A stretch of 64,000 nt of DNA from Wylensekiella montiformis (GCF_009697385.1 NZ_VUNL01000003.1:1-64000); one strand, 5' to 3'; shown: positions 25,894-35,791, counted from the first letter of the stretch. The notes: generated by a model from the sequence alone, not told the origin. A program made the numbers and translations.

Positions 25894-26694
25894 TCAGTCT
25901 TGACGCGTTTCGTTTACCTCTATGACCTCCACGCCATTGGCGCGGAGGTTTTTTATTTCGTCCGCATTAGCGCCGGGGCAGGTAATTAGCGTATCGACTT
26001 TGTCGATGGTTCCCGAGAGGAAGTTGTGCTCACGGCCGATTTTCTGGCGGGCTGCCAGTACATAGCAGCTGCCTTGGCAGCGGCGCATCATCATCTCGTT
26101 GATGGCAGTCTCGGGTAGGACCGAAGTCGTTATGCCGCTGGCAACGCTGATGCCGCCGACGCCAATGAAAGCCTTGTCGGCGTTGATTTTTGTGAGCGTC
26201 TGCAGGGCGAATTCGCCTACCAGCGACTTGCGGCGCTGGTATATCTCGCCGCCGGTCAGGATGATCGTGACCTGTGGATCATGCGGATAATAGATGGCAT
26301 TGCTGTTGTTCGTGACAACGATGACGCGTTTATCCTTGATGTAGTCGAGCATCATGAGGGTGGTCGAACTCGAATTCATGAAGATGGTATCACCATCTTC
26401 GACCAAAGAGGCGGCATATTGGGCAATCACCTGTTTCTGTTCGGCATCGACACGGCTCTTCGGATCGGCCGTTGGGGTATCTTCTTCCTTTAAGGTTCCC
26501 TCAATAAGTTCTGCGCCGCCATGGAAGCGCTTGACAAGGTGCTGCTGCTCGAACATCACGAGGTCGCGGCGGATGGTCGTAGCGGATACGTCAAGCTGGG
26601 CGGCAGCGGTATCGACATCGATGGTCCTGTTTTCCTTCAATAGCCGGAGCAACGCCTGCTGCCGGCGGAAAACTACGCTTTTACTGTTCTTCAT
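25894..26694 (-). CDS. DeoR-family repressor, probable regulator of the ula operon
   Basis: 266 residues. The N-terminal DeoR winged helix (RRQQALLRLLKEN, then VSATTIRRDLVMFEQ) is followed by a DeoRC sugar-phosphate-isomerase-like sensor domain (DGDTIFMNSSSTTLMML, ADKAFIGVGGIS). The start is the ATG at 26694 behind AAAGGATTT, not the longer open frame from 26751. It is divergent from ulaG; UlaR is also a DeoR protein and responds to L-ascorbate 6-phosphate, so the same role is inferred. Confidence 0.88.
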   Translation of the reverse strand: MKNSKSVVFRRQQALLRLLKENRTIDVDTAAAQLDVSATTIRRDLVMFEQQHLVKRFHGGAELIEGTLKEEDTPTADPKSRVDAEQKQVIAQYAASLVEDGDTIFMNSSSTTLMMLDYIKDKRVIVVTNNSNAIYYPHDPQVTIILTGGEIYQRRKSLVGEFALQTLTKINADKAFIGVGGISVASGITTSVLPETAINEMMMRRCQGSCYVLAARQKIGREHNFLSGTIDKVDTLITCPGANADEIKNLRANGVEVIEVNETRQD

Positions 26695-26981
26695 ATGATG
26701 AAATCCTTTCCTATGAAAGCGTGTAAAATAGGCAAAATGTAACACATTCATATCCGTATAATTTATGATTATATGGATATTATAGCGAAGGAATATGAAA
26801 AAATCAAGCGTTAAATAGTCGTATAATGAACATAAAATATATTATAAATGTCATATTTTGCTTATTTTATGAAAAAGTACTTGAAATGAGCGTAACACTG
26901 TGCTGAGATAGACGTGTCGATAGGAAATACGGCAAAACAATCATAAAGTTACGATTAAATGATTATTTTAGGGGGATTAAG
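26695..26981. promoter_or_regulatory. DeoR-ula intergenic control region
   Basis: A 287-base, strongly AT-rich gap between divergent genes. It has TATAAT-like boxes near 26822 and imperfect palindromes such as TCATATTTTGCTTATTTTATGA (about 26851-26872), suitable as DeoR operators. GGGGG lies before the ulaG start. No gene is visible. Confidence 0.45.
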
Positions 26982-28085
26982 ATGAGTAAGATTTCCGAAA
27001 TGACCCGCGAAAGCTGGATCATGAGCACCTTCCCGGAATGGGGAACCTGGTTGGTAGAGGATATCGAAGGCTACGAAGTGCCGGAAGGCCAGGTCGCCAT
27101 GTGGTGGCTCGGCTGTACGGGAACCTGGTTCAAGACGCCGGGCGGTGCCAATGTAACTGTGGACTTGTGGTGTGGAAACGGCAAGCGTACCCACGGGGAT
27201 GGCAAGATGAAGGTTGGTCATCAGATGGCTAACATGTGTGGCTGCCGCTCGATGCAGCCGAATCTGCGTAACGTACCATTCGTCATTGACCCCTTTGCGT
27301 TCAAGCAGGTCGATGCGGTATTGGCGACGCATTACCATCAGGACCATATGTCGGCTGAGTGGGCAGCCCATGTACTGCACAGCGGCATGACGACAACAGA
27401 TGCAGACGGCAATGTGATACCGGTTCCATTCATTGGGCCGCAGAAATCGGTAGACACCTGGGTTAAATGGGGCGTTCCGGTTGAACGTTGCCAAGTCGTA
27501 AAACCAGGCGATGTCATCAAGATCAAGGATATCGAAATCGTCTGCCTCGACAGTTTCGACCGCACCTGCATCACGACGACGGATTCCACGGGCCCCGACC
27601 GCGAGGAACTCACCGGTAAATGCCCGACAGATATGGACGAGAAAGCGGTCAACTACCTGCTCAAGACGCCGGGTGGCAACATCTACCACTCTGGTGATTC
27701 GCATTTCTCGATTTATTTTGCCAAACATGGCAAGGATTACGACATCGATGTTGCTTTTGGCTCGTTTGGCGAGAACCCAATTGGTATGCAGGACAAGATG
27801 ACGTCCATCGATATCCTGCGCATGGCTGAAAACCTTCAGTGCAAGGTGGTTGTCCCGATTCACTGGGATGTTTGGACCAACTTCCAGGCGGACTGCAACG
27901 AAATCGAGCTTCTCTACAACTTCAAGAAGGATCGCAACGAGTACAAGTTCCATCCGTTCTTCTGGCAGGTTGGTGGTCGTTATGTCTATCCGATGGATAA
28001 GGATAAGATTTACTACCATCATCGCCGCGGTTTTGAGGACTGCTTCGAGCATCCGCAGAACATTCCGTTCCGTTCTTGCCTGTAA
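26982..28085 (+). CDS. ulaG: L-ascorbate-6-phosphate lactonase UlaG
   Basis: Metallo-beta-lactamase-fold lactonase of 367 residues that opens L-ascorbate 6-phosphate to 3-keto-L-gulonate 6-phosphate. The metal motif HxHxDH is His117, His119, Asp121, His122 (THYHQDHMS), and [15 protein letters not shown] and YHSGDSHFS are UlaG-typical. First gene of the ascorbate operon, preceded by AGGGGGATT. Confidence 0.95.
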   Translation: MSKISEMTRESWIMSTFPEWGTWLVEDIEGYEVPEGQVAMWWLGCTGTWFKTPGGANVTVDLWCGNGKRTHGDGKMKVGHQMANMCGCRSMQPNLRNVPFVIDPFAFKQVDAVLATHYHQDHMSAEWAAHVLHSGMTTTDADGNVIPVPFIGPQKSVDTWVKWGVPVERCQVVKPGDVIKIKDIEIVCLDSFDRTCITTTDSTGPDREELTGKCPTDMDEKAVNYLLKTPGGNIYHSGDSHFSIYFAKHGKDYDIDVAFGSFGENPIGMQDKMTSIDILRMAENLQCKVVVPIHWDVWTNFQADCNEIELLYNFKKDRNEYKFHPFFWQVGGRYVYPMDKDKIYYHHRRGFEDCFEHPQNIPFRSCL

Positions 28086-28103
28086 GGAAGAGGGAGAGCT
28101 ATC

Positions 28104-28544
28104 ATGTTTAAAGAATTTGTCGAGACTAAGCACTATTCGTTCCATGAAGGTTTTGCTGACTGGCGGGACGCCATTCGGGCAGCTTGTGCGCCACTTTTGG
28201 CTGATGGTACCATCGAAAAGGAATATCCGGAAATCATTATCGAGAAAGTCGAAGAGCTTGGGCCCTACATCGTTATCGCTCCGAATATCTGCATCCCGCA
28301 TGCAGAGCGCGGGCGCGGCGTAAATGGCACGGCTATGTGTTTCATGAAGACGGAAAAGCCCGTAAGCTTCGATCCGGATGACCCGGACAAAGATGCCCGC
28401 ATCTTTGTGGTATTGGCAGCTACTGATGATGAAGTCCATTTAAGCAATCTGATGGCTCTGTCAGAGACGCTTTCGGATGAGGATATCGTAGCGAAGGTCC
28501 TGGCGGCCAAGACGCCGGAAGACTTGCTGCAGATCGAAGCATAA
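28104..28544 (+). CDS. ulaC: Ascorbate PTS EIIA component UlaC
   Basis: Mannitol/fructose-type IIA domain of 146 residues. His66 in NICIPHAERG is the phosphorylation site that accepts phosphate from HPr. Together with UlaA and UlaB it makes a complete ascorbate phosphotransferase system. It lies 18 bases after ulaG. Confidence 0.92.
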   Translation: MFKEFVETKHYSFHEGFADWRDAIRAACAPLLADGTIEKEYPEIIIEKVEELGPYIVIAPNICIPHAERGRGVNGTAMCFMKTEKPVSFDPDDPDKDARIFVVLAATDDEVHLSNLMALSETLSDEDIVAKVLAAKTPEDLLQIEA

Positions 28545-28612
28545 GAGAGCTTTAGTGAGGGAGTCTGGGGAGGCTCCTGTAGGGGAAAAACGAAAGTGGG
28601 GAAAATCAAGTT

Positions 28613-30100
28613 ATGGAAATGTTATTGTCCGTTTGGGAGTTCTTCCAGAACAATATCCTGACGAAACCGGCCTTTTTCATCGGTTTTATCGTCCTGGCTG
28701 GTTATGCACTTTTAGGTAAGAAATGGTATGAATGTCTGGCTGGCTTTATCAAAGGTACTGTCGGCTATATGATCTTGAACGTCGCATCGGGCGGTCTCGT
28801 TGGCAACTTCCGTCCGGTGCTGGCAGGTCTCAAGGACCGCTTCGAGCTGTCGGCTGCTGTTATCGACCCGTACTTCGGTCAGGCGGCGGCACAGGCTTCG
28901 GTCGAGAATATCGGCCGTTCGTTTTCGATGATGATGATGGTATTGCTGATTGCATTTACCATGAACATCCTCTTGGTCTTGTTCCGCAAGTACACGAAAA
29001 TCCGTACGTTGTTCATCACGGGCCACGTCATGGTCCAGCAGTCGTCTACGGCCCTCTGGCTCGTCCTCTTCTGCTTCCCAGGGCTGCAGGACCCGCAGGT
29101 TGTCGTGATGCTTGGTATTCTTTTGGGTACCTACTGGGCAGTGGCCTCGAACCTCACTGTTGAGCCGGTGGCAAAACTCACCGAGGGCGGCGGCTTTGCT
29201 ACGGGTCATCAGCAGATGTTTGGTATCTTCCTGGTATCTAAGATTGCCAAGAAAATCGGCGATCCGAAAAAATCGCTCGAAACACTCAAACTGCCGGGCT
29301 TCCTGTCCATCTTCAATGAGAATATGGTAGCTACGGGTGTACTCATGACCATTTTCTTTGGTACGATTATCACGATTCTTGGTCCGGATCTCATGCATCA
29401 GATCGATAAGGGCTTTGGCAAGAATCAGAACTTCCTGTTCTATATCCTTGAAAAATCCTTGAACTTCGCTGTTTACCTGACCATCCTGCAGCTTGGTGTC
29501 CGCACTTTCGTATCGGAGCTCACGAATTCCTTCCAGGGTATCTCGGAAAAGCTCCTGCCGGGTTCCGTTCCAGCTGTCGACTGCGCTGCAACCTATGGTT
29601 TTGGTCATCCGAACGCCGTAACGTTTGGCTTCCTGTTTGGTGCTTTTGGTCAGTTCCTGGCCATCATGGGCCTTATCGTTTTCAACAGCCCGATTCTCAT
29701 CATCTCGGGATTCGTACCGCTGTTCTTCGATAACGCAACGTTTGCTGTTTTTGCCAATCGTTTAGGTGGTATCCGCGCCGCAGCAATCATTCCGTTCTGC
29801 AGTGGAATCATCCAAGTACTGGGCGGTGGTTTTGCCGCTTACCACTTCACGACGGGTAACTTCGGTGGCTGGCACGGCAACTTCGACTGGGATGCAGTCT
29901 GGCCATTCATCGGCGTCATCATGGAGAATCTGCAGTACGTCGGTGTAGCAGCTGTAGTCATCCTGCTGCTGGCTATCCCACAGATCCTCTACCAGCGCAA
30001 CAAGGATACTTACTTCGTCATTGCCGAGGATTTTGACAAATATAAGGAAATCCTCGCCAAGAAACAAGGCGTGCCTGTCGATCAAGTTGTCATTGATTAA
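28613..30100 (+). CDS. ulaA: Ascorbate PTS EIIC permease UlaA
   Basis: 495-residue polytopic permease that translocates and phosphorylates L-ascorbate. Features of the UlaA/SgaT fold include GHVMVQQSSTALWLVLFCF, the ATGHQQMFGI stretch and a C-terminal cytosolic tail with charged residues. The length matches UlaA when EIIA and EIIB are separate, as here. The reverse strand's long frame is a shadow. Confidence 0.93.
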   Translation: MEMLLSVWEFFQNNILTKPAFFIGFIVLAGYALLGKKWYECLAGFIKGTVGYMILNVASGGLVGNFRPVLAGLKDRFELSAAVIDPYFGQAAAQASVENIGRSFSMMMMVLLIAFTMNILLVLFRKYTKIRTLFITGHVMVQQSSTALWLVLFCFPGLQDPQVVVMLGILLGTYWAVASNLTVEPVAKLTEGGGFATGHQQMFGIFLVSKIAKKIGDPKKSLETLKLPGFLSIFNENMVATGVLMTIFFGTIITILGPDLMHQIDKGFGKNQNFLFYILEKSLNFAVYLTILQLGVRTFVSELTNSFQGISEKLLPGSVPAVDCAATYGFGHPNAVTFGFLFGAFGQFLAIMGLIVFNSPILIISGFVPLFFDNATFAVFANRLGGIRAAAIIPFCSGIIQVLGGGFAAYHFTTGNFGGWHGNFDWDAVWPFIGVIMENLQYVGVAAVVILLLAIPQILYQRNKDTYFVIAEDFDKYKEILAKKQGVPVDQVVID

Positions 30101-30141
30101 CCGTAGACAATCTTTTTATAATGATAAAGGAGTGCTTCAAA

Positions 30142-30429
30142 ATGGCTAAATTGAAAGTTATCGCTGCATGTGGTTCGGGGATGGGTTCTTCGCAGATCAT
30201 CAAGATGAAACTTGAGAAAGTCTTCAAGAAACTCGGCCTTGAGGCGGAAATCTATCATACAAATGTCGGCGATGCGAAATCGCAGGCCAATAACTACGAT
30301 GTCGTGTTCTGCTCGGAATCGCTTGTCGGTACCTTCACGGGTACGAAGGCTACGGTCATCGGCCTCAAGAATCTGCTGGCCGAAAAAGAAATGGAAGAGA
30401 AAATCCAGGCTAATATCGTCAATGGCTAA
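30142..30429 (+). CDS. ulaB: Ascorbate PTS EIIB component UlaB
   Basis: 95-residue IIB of the lactose/ascorbate type. Cys10 in IAACGSGMGSSQ is the phosphocysteine. The start ATG at 30142 follows AAAGGAG; an earlier ATG at 30121 would place that site inside the gene. A strong terminator follows the stop. Confidence 0.93.
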   Translation: MAKLKVIAACGSGMGSSQIIKMKLEKVFKKLGLEAEIYHTNVGDAKSQANNYDVVFCSESLVGTFTGTKATVIGLKNLLAEKEMEEKIQANIVNG

Positions 30430-30441
30430 TAGCTGGGAATC

Positions 30442-30486
30442 AGAAGGGCTGCTGCAAGGTGCAGCAGCCCTTCTTATGCCTTTTTG
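30442..30486 (+). terminator. Intra-operon terminator after ulaB
   Basis: A perfect 15-bp stem (30442-30456 with 30460-30474) and an AGG loop are followed by TATGCCTTTTTG. It lies between the PTS genes and ulaE and would let uptake genes be expressed above the catabolic genes. Confidence 0.8.
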
Positions 30487-30504
30487 CGACGGGGGGAAGG
30501 AAAA

Positions 30505-31347
30505 ATGAGCAACTATCAGTTAGGTCTTTATGAAAAATCCATGCCTGGCGACCTGACCTGGGCGGAAAAATTACAGGCGGCTAGGAACGCCGGTTTTGAC
30601 TATGTGGAGATGAGCATTGATGAGACCGATGCGAAACTGGCGCGGCTCGATATGAACGATGGCGAGATTGACGCAGTGCGCGCTGCTATGCGGGCGACAG
30701 GGGTGCCGTTCCGCTCCATTTGCCTGAGCGGCCATCGCAAATTCCCGCTGGGATGCCCTGATAAGCAGAAACAGGACCGCAGCCTCGAAATCATGCAGAA
30801 GGCTATAGCCCTTGCGGCCAAGCTGGGCGTCCGCACGATCCAGCTGGCGGGCTATGATGTCTACTATGAGGAAGGTACGGACAAGACGCGGGCGGATTTC
30901 CTGCAGAATCTGCGCAAGGCTGCTGACATGGCGGCTGCCGAAGGCATCCAGATGGGCTTTGAGACTATGGAGACGCCATTTATGGATACGGTGGAAAAGG
31001 CCATGGACTACGTGCGGCAGGTGGATTCGCCGTACCTCGGTGTTTATCCTGATTCGGGCAACATCACCAATGCCGCGCTGCTCTACGCTGGCGATGTGGC
31101 GGACGACCTGGAGACTGGCCGCGGCCATATCGTAGCCGTACATCTAAAGGAAACCGTACCGGGCAAATACCGTGAGATTCCGTTTGGTACCGGTCATGTG
31201 GACTTCCAGAAAATCGTCGATAAATCGTGGCAGCTTGGCGTCAGGAGATTTGTCGGCGAGTTCTGGTACGACCCGCAGACGGACTGGCGCGAAGAATTGC
31301 AGAAAGCCAATGACTTCCTGCGGTCATATCTCGATAAAGCAGAGTAA
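30505..31347 (+). CDS. ulaE: L-ribulose-5-phosphate 3-epimerase UlaE
   Basis: Xylose-isomerase-like TIM-barrel epimerase of 280 residues converting L-xylulose 5-phosphate to L-ribulose 5-phosphate. Visible: GLYEKSMPGDLTW at the N terminus, SICLSGHRKFPLG, GFETMETPFMDT, VYPDSGNITNA, and the HLKETVPGKYREIPFG metal/substrate segment. The start is the ATG at 30505 after GGGGGAAGGA. Confidence 0.93.
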   Translation: MSNYQLGLYEKSMPGDLTWAEKLQAARNAGFDYVEMSIDETDAKLARLDMNDGEIDAVRAAMRATGVPFRSICLSGHRKFPLGCPDKQKQDRSLEIMQKAIALAAKLGVRTIQLAGYDVYYEEGTDKTRADFLQNLRKAADMAAAEGIQMGFETMETPFMDTVEKAMDYVRQVDSPYLGVYPDSGNITNAALLYAGDVADDLETGRGHIVAVHLKETVPGKYREIPFGTGHVDFQKIVDKSWQLGVRRFVGEFWYDPQTDWREELQKANDFLRSYLDKAE

Positions 31348-31375
31348 AATAGGACAGTAAGAAAGAAGGATAACC

Positions 31376-32425
31376 ATGTTTAAGGTAGATAAAAAAGTAA
31401 TCGGGGAACTTGAGAAATGCTATTCGCTGGCCATGCTACACTATCAAGGCAAGGACCATTTTCTCTGCGCAGCCGAAAAGGTCAACAACTGCTATTTGAT
31501 CAGTCTGGATGGCAAGATTGAGGAAACGGTCTGGGAAGGCCCGGGCGGCGTCATGACGATGGTACAGGTGCCGGACACCGATGGCCAGTTCCTGGCCACG
31601 CGCAAGTTCTATTCGCCGAACGACTCCAAGGAGGCGTCGATTGTCGTGGTCACGCCGAAAGGCAAGGATGACTGGGAAGTGCGCACGCTCTGTGATTTGC
31701 CGTTCGTCCATCGCTTTGACATCCTGCAGGCGGGTGGCAAGAACTACATCCTTGCCTGTGCGTTGAAATCTGACCATGAGTATAAGGACGACTGGCGTTT
31801 CCCGGGCAAGCTCTTTGTGGCGGAGCTGCCCGAGGACTTGTCAGTCTATAATGATGACAACCAACTCCAGCTTACGCCAATCAAGGACAATATGCTCAAG
31901 AACCATGGCTACTATCGCCATGTGGAAAAGGATGGCTCGACGAGCGGCATCGTATCCTTCGATGGTGGCGTATTGCAGGTATTCCCGCCGCAGACGGCAG
32001 GGGGTGAGTGGCGCATCGAGGAACTTATCACCGATGCGGCCAGCGATGCGGTACTTATGGATCTCAATGGCGACGGTGAGGAGGAGCTATGTGCGATTGC
32101 GCCGTTCCATGGCGATACCGTGAACATCTATGAGAAAAAGAATGACAGATTCGAGCTGGCCTATACGCATCCTGAAAAACTCGAGTTCCTCCATGCGATT
32201 TTCGGCGGCGATATTTGCGGCAAGCCGGCCTGGATCATCGGCAACCGCAAGGGCGACCGGCTGCTGCTGGCCTTTATCTATGGGAAAGATGGCTATGAGG
32301 CTCAGGAGCTTGACCGTGGCCGCGGCGCAGCGAATGTGCTACACTATGTTCATGAAGGCAAGGATATCGTCATCGGCGCGAACCGCGAGACCAATGAAAT
32401 CGCGCGCTACGAGCTGACGGAATGA
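31376..32425 (+). CDS. Uncharacterised cytosolic protein with FG-GAP/VCBS-like (beta-propeller) features, in the ula operon
   Basis: 349 residues with no signal peptide and no membrane segment. Blade-like repeats of short strands are visible, and [10 protein letters not shown] at 229-238 is the calcium-binding-type loop of FG-GAP/VCBS propeller repeats. I do not recognise a named family. It lies between ulaE and ulaF with 28- and 16-base gaps and good ribosome binding sites, so it is part of the ascorbate pathway transcript. The position is where a sugar-phosphate enzyme such as UlaD might be expected, but the fold gives no hint of a TIM barrel. A lactone- or sugar-binding, mutarotase-like or scaffold role is possible. 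Confidence 0.7.
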   Translation: MFKVDKKVIGELEKCYSLAMLHYQGKDHFLCAAEKVNNCYLISLDGKIEETVWEGPGGVMTMVQVPDTDGQFLATRKFYSPNDSKEASIVVVTPKGKDDWEVRTLCDLPFVHRFDILQAGGKNYILACALKSDHEYKDDWRFPGKLFVAELPEDLSVYNDDNQLQLTPIKDNMLKNHGYYRHVEKDGSTSGIVSFDGGVLQVFPPQTAGGEWRIEELITDAASDAVLMDLNGDGEEELCAIAPFHGDTVNIYEKKNDRFELAYTHPEKLEFLHAIFGGDICGKPAWIIGNRKGDRLLLAFIYGKDGYEAQELDRGRGAANVLHYVHEGKDIVIGANRETNEIARYELTE

Positions 32426-32441
32426 ACGGGGAGGAAATATA

Positions 32442-33143
32442 ATGCTCGAAGAACTCAAACAAAAAGTCTATGAAGCCAATATGCTGCTGCCAAAGCATCA
32501 TCTGATTACCTTTACCTGGGGCAATGTCTCAGGCATCGACCGTGAGAAAGGCCTGTTCGTCATCAAGCCGTCAGGCGTGGAGTACGATGTGCTAAAACCT
32601 GAGGACATGGTGGTTGTTGACCTTGAGGGCAACAAGGTAGAAGGGGAACTCAATCCCTCGTCGGATACGGAGACCCACCGCATTTTCTATAAGGAATTTC
32701 CCAATATCGGCGGTGTCGTGCATACCCATTCCCGCTGGGCGACGATTTTTGCCCAGGCAGGGCAGGGCGTGCGCGCCTATGGCACGACGCAGGGGGACTA
32801 CTTCTACGGCGAGATTCCGTGTACCCGCGATATGACCGAGGAAGAGATCCAGGGCGAGCACGAATACAATACGGGTGTCGTAGCGGTGGAGCGCTTCAAG
32901 AAATATGGCATCAACCCCGACTATGTGCCCGCCGTCCTCGTCAAGAACCACGGCCCCTTCTGCTGGGGCACGGACTGCATGAACGCCGTCCACAATGCCG
33001 TCGTGCTCGAAGAAGTAGCCATGATGGCCTTCCATACGCAACTGCTCACGGGTGACCGCGACCCCATGTCGCAGGCCCTGCTCGACAAGCACTTCCTCAG
33101 AAAACACGGTCCGAATGCCTACTACGGCCAGAAAAAAATATAA
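32442..33143 (+). CDS. ulaF: L-ribulose-5-phosphate 4-epimerase UlaF
   Basis: Class II aldolase/AraD-family zinc epimerase of 233 residues giving D-xylulose 5-phosphate for the pentose phosphate pathway. [12 protein letters not shown], the KPSGVEYD substrate loop, [14 protein letters not shown] (two zinc histidines) and the KNHGPFCWG histidine segment are all present. Last recognisable gene of the ula operon. Confidence 0.94.
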   Translation: MLEELKQKVYEANMLLPKHHLITFTWGNVSGIDREKGLFVIKPSGVEYDVLKPEDMVVVDLEGNKVEGELNPSSDTETHRIFYKEFPNIGGVVHTHSRWATIFAQAGQGVRAYGTTQGDYFYGEIPCTRDMTEEEIQGEHEYNTGVVAVERFKKYGINPDYVPAVLVKNHGPFCWGTDCMNAVHNAVVLEEVAMMAFHTQLLTGDRDPMSQALLDKHFLRKHGPNAYYGQKKI

Positions 33144-33573
33144 AGGCATTTCCCTGCAGTGACCCCATAAAGTTAGCTCTAAGAGGGTGTGACAAAATGC
33201 GAAAGTATTTGTCCACCTTCTTTTTCATGCCTATTTTTACTTTTTAGGGAATGACCGTTGAAAAATGGGGACAAAGCCCCTTCACTCATGAAACAGTATT
33301 CGTAAAGTTTATATCGGACCTTCTCCGTAGCCTTTTTCCAGAATTTCACAGTCCTTTCTTGTTTGTAGGGGCGTGCCCCGTATAAAGCTGCTGATGAAGG
33401 TGTGCTGTCCGGGGTACGGCTCCTCGGTACGGGATTATGAGAACTTCGGCTTCGAAGAAGGGATCCTCCGGGAGGCTATGGCATACACGGCGGGCACTGT
33501 GATCGCGCACGGGCTGGGCAAGCAGCTGCAAATCAAATTCGTATACGGGAAAATTATCTGCTTTTGTGCAAAG
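33144..33573. other. Gene-poor scar with an IS3-like end
   Basis: At 33156-33185 the sequence CAGTGACCCCATAAAGTTAG resembles the terminal inverted repeat of IS150-group IS3 elements, but no transposase frame follows. The rest holds short, unconvincing frames on both strands and small hairpins such as GGGGCGTGCCCC near 33368. I see no gene here; the stretch probably records an insertion and deletion event downstream of ulaF. Confidence 0.35.
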
Positions 33574-33963
33574 TTAGTCCATGAAGCTGAATTCGTCCTT
33601 CTGGAAGACAGTGTCGATCTGGAAGGGGACCTTCTGCACGACTTCGCCGTTGTCGGTGTTGTGGATGATGAGGAAGTACTCGGCATTGCGGCTGTAGTTG
33701 CCTGCCTTGAGGTTGAAGGTGCAGCGGAAGGTGCGCTCAGTGTTCTCCTGGCTGACTTTATCGGCGATGATCTTCTGGATGTCGCTGACGACATTGCCGT
33801 AGGCATCGGTGAAGTAGACGTCGAAGTTCGCGGGGATGAAGCCGGTGCCTACGGCCTCGAGCTGGTAGAAGTTCAGGCTGAAGCTCATAAGGAAAATGAT
33901 CTTGTCAGCATAAAATATCTCGCGAACTCTTGTTTCACAGTACTCGTACATGATGAGTTCCAA
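33574..33963 (-). pseudogene. C-terminal fragment of an unrecognised protein
   Basis: 129-residue frame from a TTG at 33963 (an ATG at 33951 is also possible); a stop lies just upstream in frame. It has the regular beta-strand alternation of an Ig-like or beta-sandwich domain (for example NFYQLEAVGTGF, RTFRCTFNLKAGNY, EYFLIIHNTDNG) and ends KDEFSFMD. It reads more like a protein than the overlapping plus-strand frame at 33373-33990, which I take as its shadow. It looks like the tail of a larger gene whose front was lost. Function unknown. Confidence 0.4.
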
Positions 33964-34110
33964 ATGTACCTAAGAGAAGTAAAAGTGTGATTGCATGGAA
34001 AGCAACATCAAAAGACAACAAGAAAATCCAGTGCGGCAAAGAACACTTCGCTGCACTGGGGGATGAGGCAAGGTTCATAAGACAAAATAAAACAAATAAA
34101 AGAGTAGGGA

Positions 34111-34177
34111 AAAACCTCCCTGAAAGTAATATCGGCGGTCTGTTAACCACAATATTACTTTCAGGGAGGTTTTGTTG
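34111..34177. terminator. 22-bp perfect inverted repeat
   Basis: 34111-34132 pairs perfectly with 34152-34173 (AAAACCTCCCTGAAAGTAATAT and its complement) around a 19-base loop containing GTTAAC. A-rich and T-rich flanks make it a plausible bidirectional terminator. The stem length is unusual, and a miniature inverted-repeat element is an alternative. Confidence 0.6.
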
Positions 34178-34214
34178 TAATTGTTTGAGTTAAGGCGGAA
34201 ATTGGCTGGATAGA

Positions 34215-34290
34215 ACGAAAGTAGAAGATTTGCGGCGGATGGTATTAGAAGAATCAAGCCTATGGGCAATTGTTGGCGGCTTTCGTTTTT
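34215..34290 (+). promoter_or_regulatory. Possible attenuator upstream of the guanidine/urea operon
   Basis: ACGAAAG at 34215-34221 pairs with CTTTCGT at 34280-34286, followed by TTTT, enclosing about 58 bases with further pairing (AAGCC...GGCTT). The structure ends 89 bases before the first gene of the operon. I looked for guanidine riboswitch classes I-III here and did not find their conserved cores. A new or diverged nitrogen-responsive leader is possible. Confidence 0.4.
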
Positions 34291-34378
34291 CGTATAGTAA
34301 AAGAGACGAAAGGAAAAAACGGCTCGGCCGGATTCCGGAGGGTTTTCTGGTCGTGTATCTTGATTGGAGGAGTTTATT

Positions 34379-35098
34379 ATGAAAAAGATTTTTACCAAGC
34401 TGTTCCGCCCCGGTGAGAAATGGTCCGGCGGGATTGGCCGTCATAAATACCTTCATTTTAAGGCTTTGGGCAAAAATGCCAATCTGTCGGTGCTCCTTTA
34501 TAATTTGCTGGATACGTCCGAGCGTTACAATATGCCGGATACGCTGAAAGCCCAGTATACGGCGCATCTTACCAAAGGGAACGTACTCATGAGTGATAAC
34601 GGGCGCGTCCTGGCCAGTATTGTGGAAGACAGTCTGGGCTGGCATGATACGATTTCCGGTCATACGACGCGGGCGATGACGGATGAGAAATATGGCATCA
34701 ATACGTATCAGAAATCCCGCAATGCGTTTTATCGCTGCGGAGAAGAAAATTTCAAGGTGGAGCTGGTACGGAACAATATGGACCGGGGTGATCTGGTTCC
34801 CTGCGTGAATTTGTTTTCCAAGGTTTATGTCGATGAAGACGGCAGCATGCATTATGTGGATGGACATTGTCAGGAGGGTGCGACGGTTACGCTGCGGACC
34901 GAGATGGATTTGATCTTTATCGCATCGAATACGCCGAATCCGCTGAATCCGGATACGACATATCCGGAGGTTGCTGTGCAGATGGATGTTTATGACGCTC
35001 CGCCAACGGATCTGGAAGATTATTGTGTGAATTTCCGACAAGAAAATTATCGTGCGTTTGAAAACACATGGGATTATTATAACCTGCTCGGCCGGTGA
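34379..35098 (+). CDS. DUF1989 protein, probable carboxyguanidine deiminase subunit (urea carboxylase-associated protein 2 type)
   Basis: 239 residues. A DUF1989 signature is seen in DTISGHTTRAMTD and the later CVNLFSKVYVDEDGSMHYVDG and ASNTPNPLNPDTTYP segments. These paired proteins were long called urea carboxylase-associated; later work assigned them as CgdA/CgdB, a deiminase acting on carboxyguanidine to give allophanate and ammonia. The start is the ATG at 34379 behind TTGGAGGAG. First gene of a five-gene cassette. Confidence 0.8.
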   Translation: MKKIFTKLFRPGEKWSGGIGRHKYLHFKALGKNANLSVLLYNLLDTSERYNMPDTLKAQYTAHLTKGNVLMSDNGRVLASIVEDSLGWHDTISGHTTRAMTDEKYGINTYQKSRNAFYRCGEENFKVELVRNNMDRGDLVPCVNLFSKVYVDEDGSMHYVDGHCQEGATVTLRTEMDLIFIASNTPNPLNPDTTYPEVAVQMDVYDAPPTDLEDYCVNFRQENYRAFENTWDYYNLLGR

Positions 35099-35143
35099 TT
35101 ACAAAACGATGCACAGGATAAGCAGAATAAGGAGGCATTCATC

Positions 35144-35791
35144 ATGTATGGATTTATTGAAAAAGAAAGCAGTTTGAAAGAGGCCGATGCCGTTTATAAT
35201 GAAGTGCTTGAGGCCGGGCTGGGCTGGCTGCATAAAGTGAAGGCCGGTCAGACCTTCCGGATTGTGGATCTTGAGGGAAATCAGGCCGTTGATACGACCT
35301 TTTATGATGCGGAGGATCCTTCAGATCATTACGGTGCAATTGCAACCATTGTCGCACAGAAGAACATTTATCTGACGACCGGGTCTGTTTTGCGCGCAGA
35401 GTCGGGACGGCCGCTGCTGGAGATTACCGCAGATAAGACCGGACGTCATGATACGCTGGGCGGCGCATGTTCTTCGCAGAGCAATACTGTTCGTTATGCC
35501 CGCGAGAAACGCTATATGCATAATTGCCGCGACAGTTTTATGCTGCAGCTGGCGGACGGCGGGATGGATATCCGCAAGCGCGATCTGGCGCCGAATATCA
35601 ATTTCTTCATGAACGTTCCGGTCACGCCGGAGGGCGGTCTGAAGTTCGATGACGGTGTATCGGCTCCCGGCAAATATGTGGAAATGAAAGCGCTGCGCGA
35701 TGTCATGGTGCTGATCAGCAACTGTCCGCAGCTTAATAATCCCTGCAATGCTTATAATCCAACGCCGATACGGCTCTTGATCTGGAACTGA
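35144..35791 (+). CDS. DUF1989 protein, second carboxyguanidine deiminase subunit (urea carboxylase-associated protein 1 type)
   Basis: 215 residues, partner of the preceding gene. It shows [37 protein letters not shown], the cysteine in MHNCRDSF and the C-terminal [19 protein letters not shown], all typical of DUF1989; the conserved cysteines and histidine are candidate catalytic/metal residues. It lies between its paralogue and the carboxylase gene (45- and 25-base gaps), the usual gene order. Confidence 0.82.
   Translation: MYGFIEKESSLKEADAVYNEVLEAGLGWLHKVKAGQTFRIVDLEGNQAVDTTFYDAEDPSDHYGAIATIVAQKNIYLTTGSVLRAESGRPLLEITADKTGRHDTLGGACSSQSNTVRYAREKRYMHNCRDSFMLQLADGGMDIRKRDLAPNINFFMNVPVTPEGGLKFDDGVSAPGKYVEMKALRDVMVLISNCPQLNNPCNAYNPTPIRLLIWN

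Noticed and set aside
26955..28439. 494-codon minus-strand frame opposite ulaG and ulaC
   Set aside because: Shadow; ulaG and ulaC are unambiguous.
33373..33990. 205-codon plus-strand frame
   Set aside because: Low-complexity Val/Asp/Glu-rich translation opposite a more protein-like minus-strand frame; no ribosome binding site.
34174..34378. Guanidine riboswitch (classes I-III) before the DUF1989 genes
   Set aside because: None of the conserved cores or ACGR-loop hairpin pairs could be found by eye; only a possible attenuator hairpin is supported.
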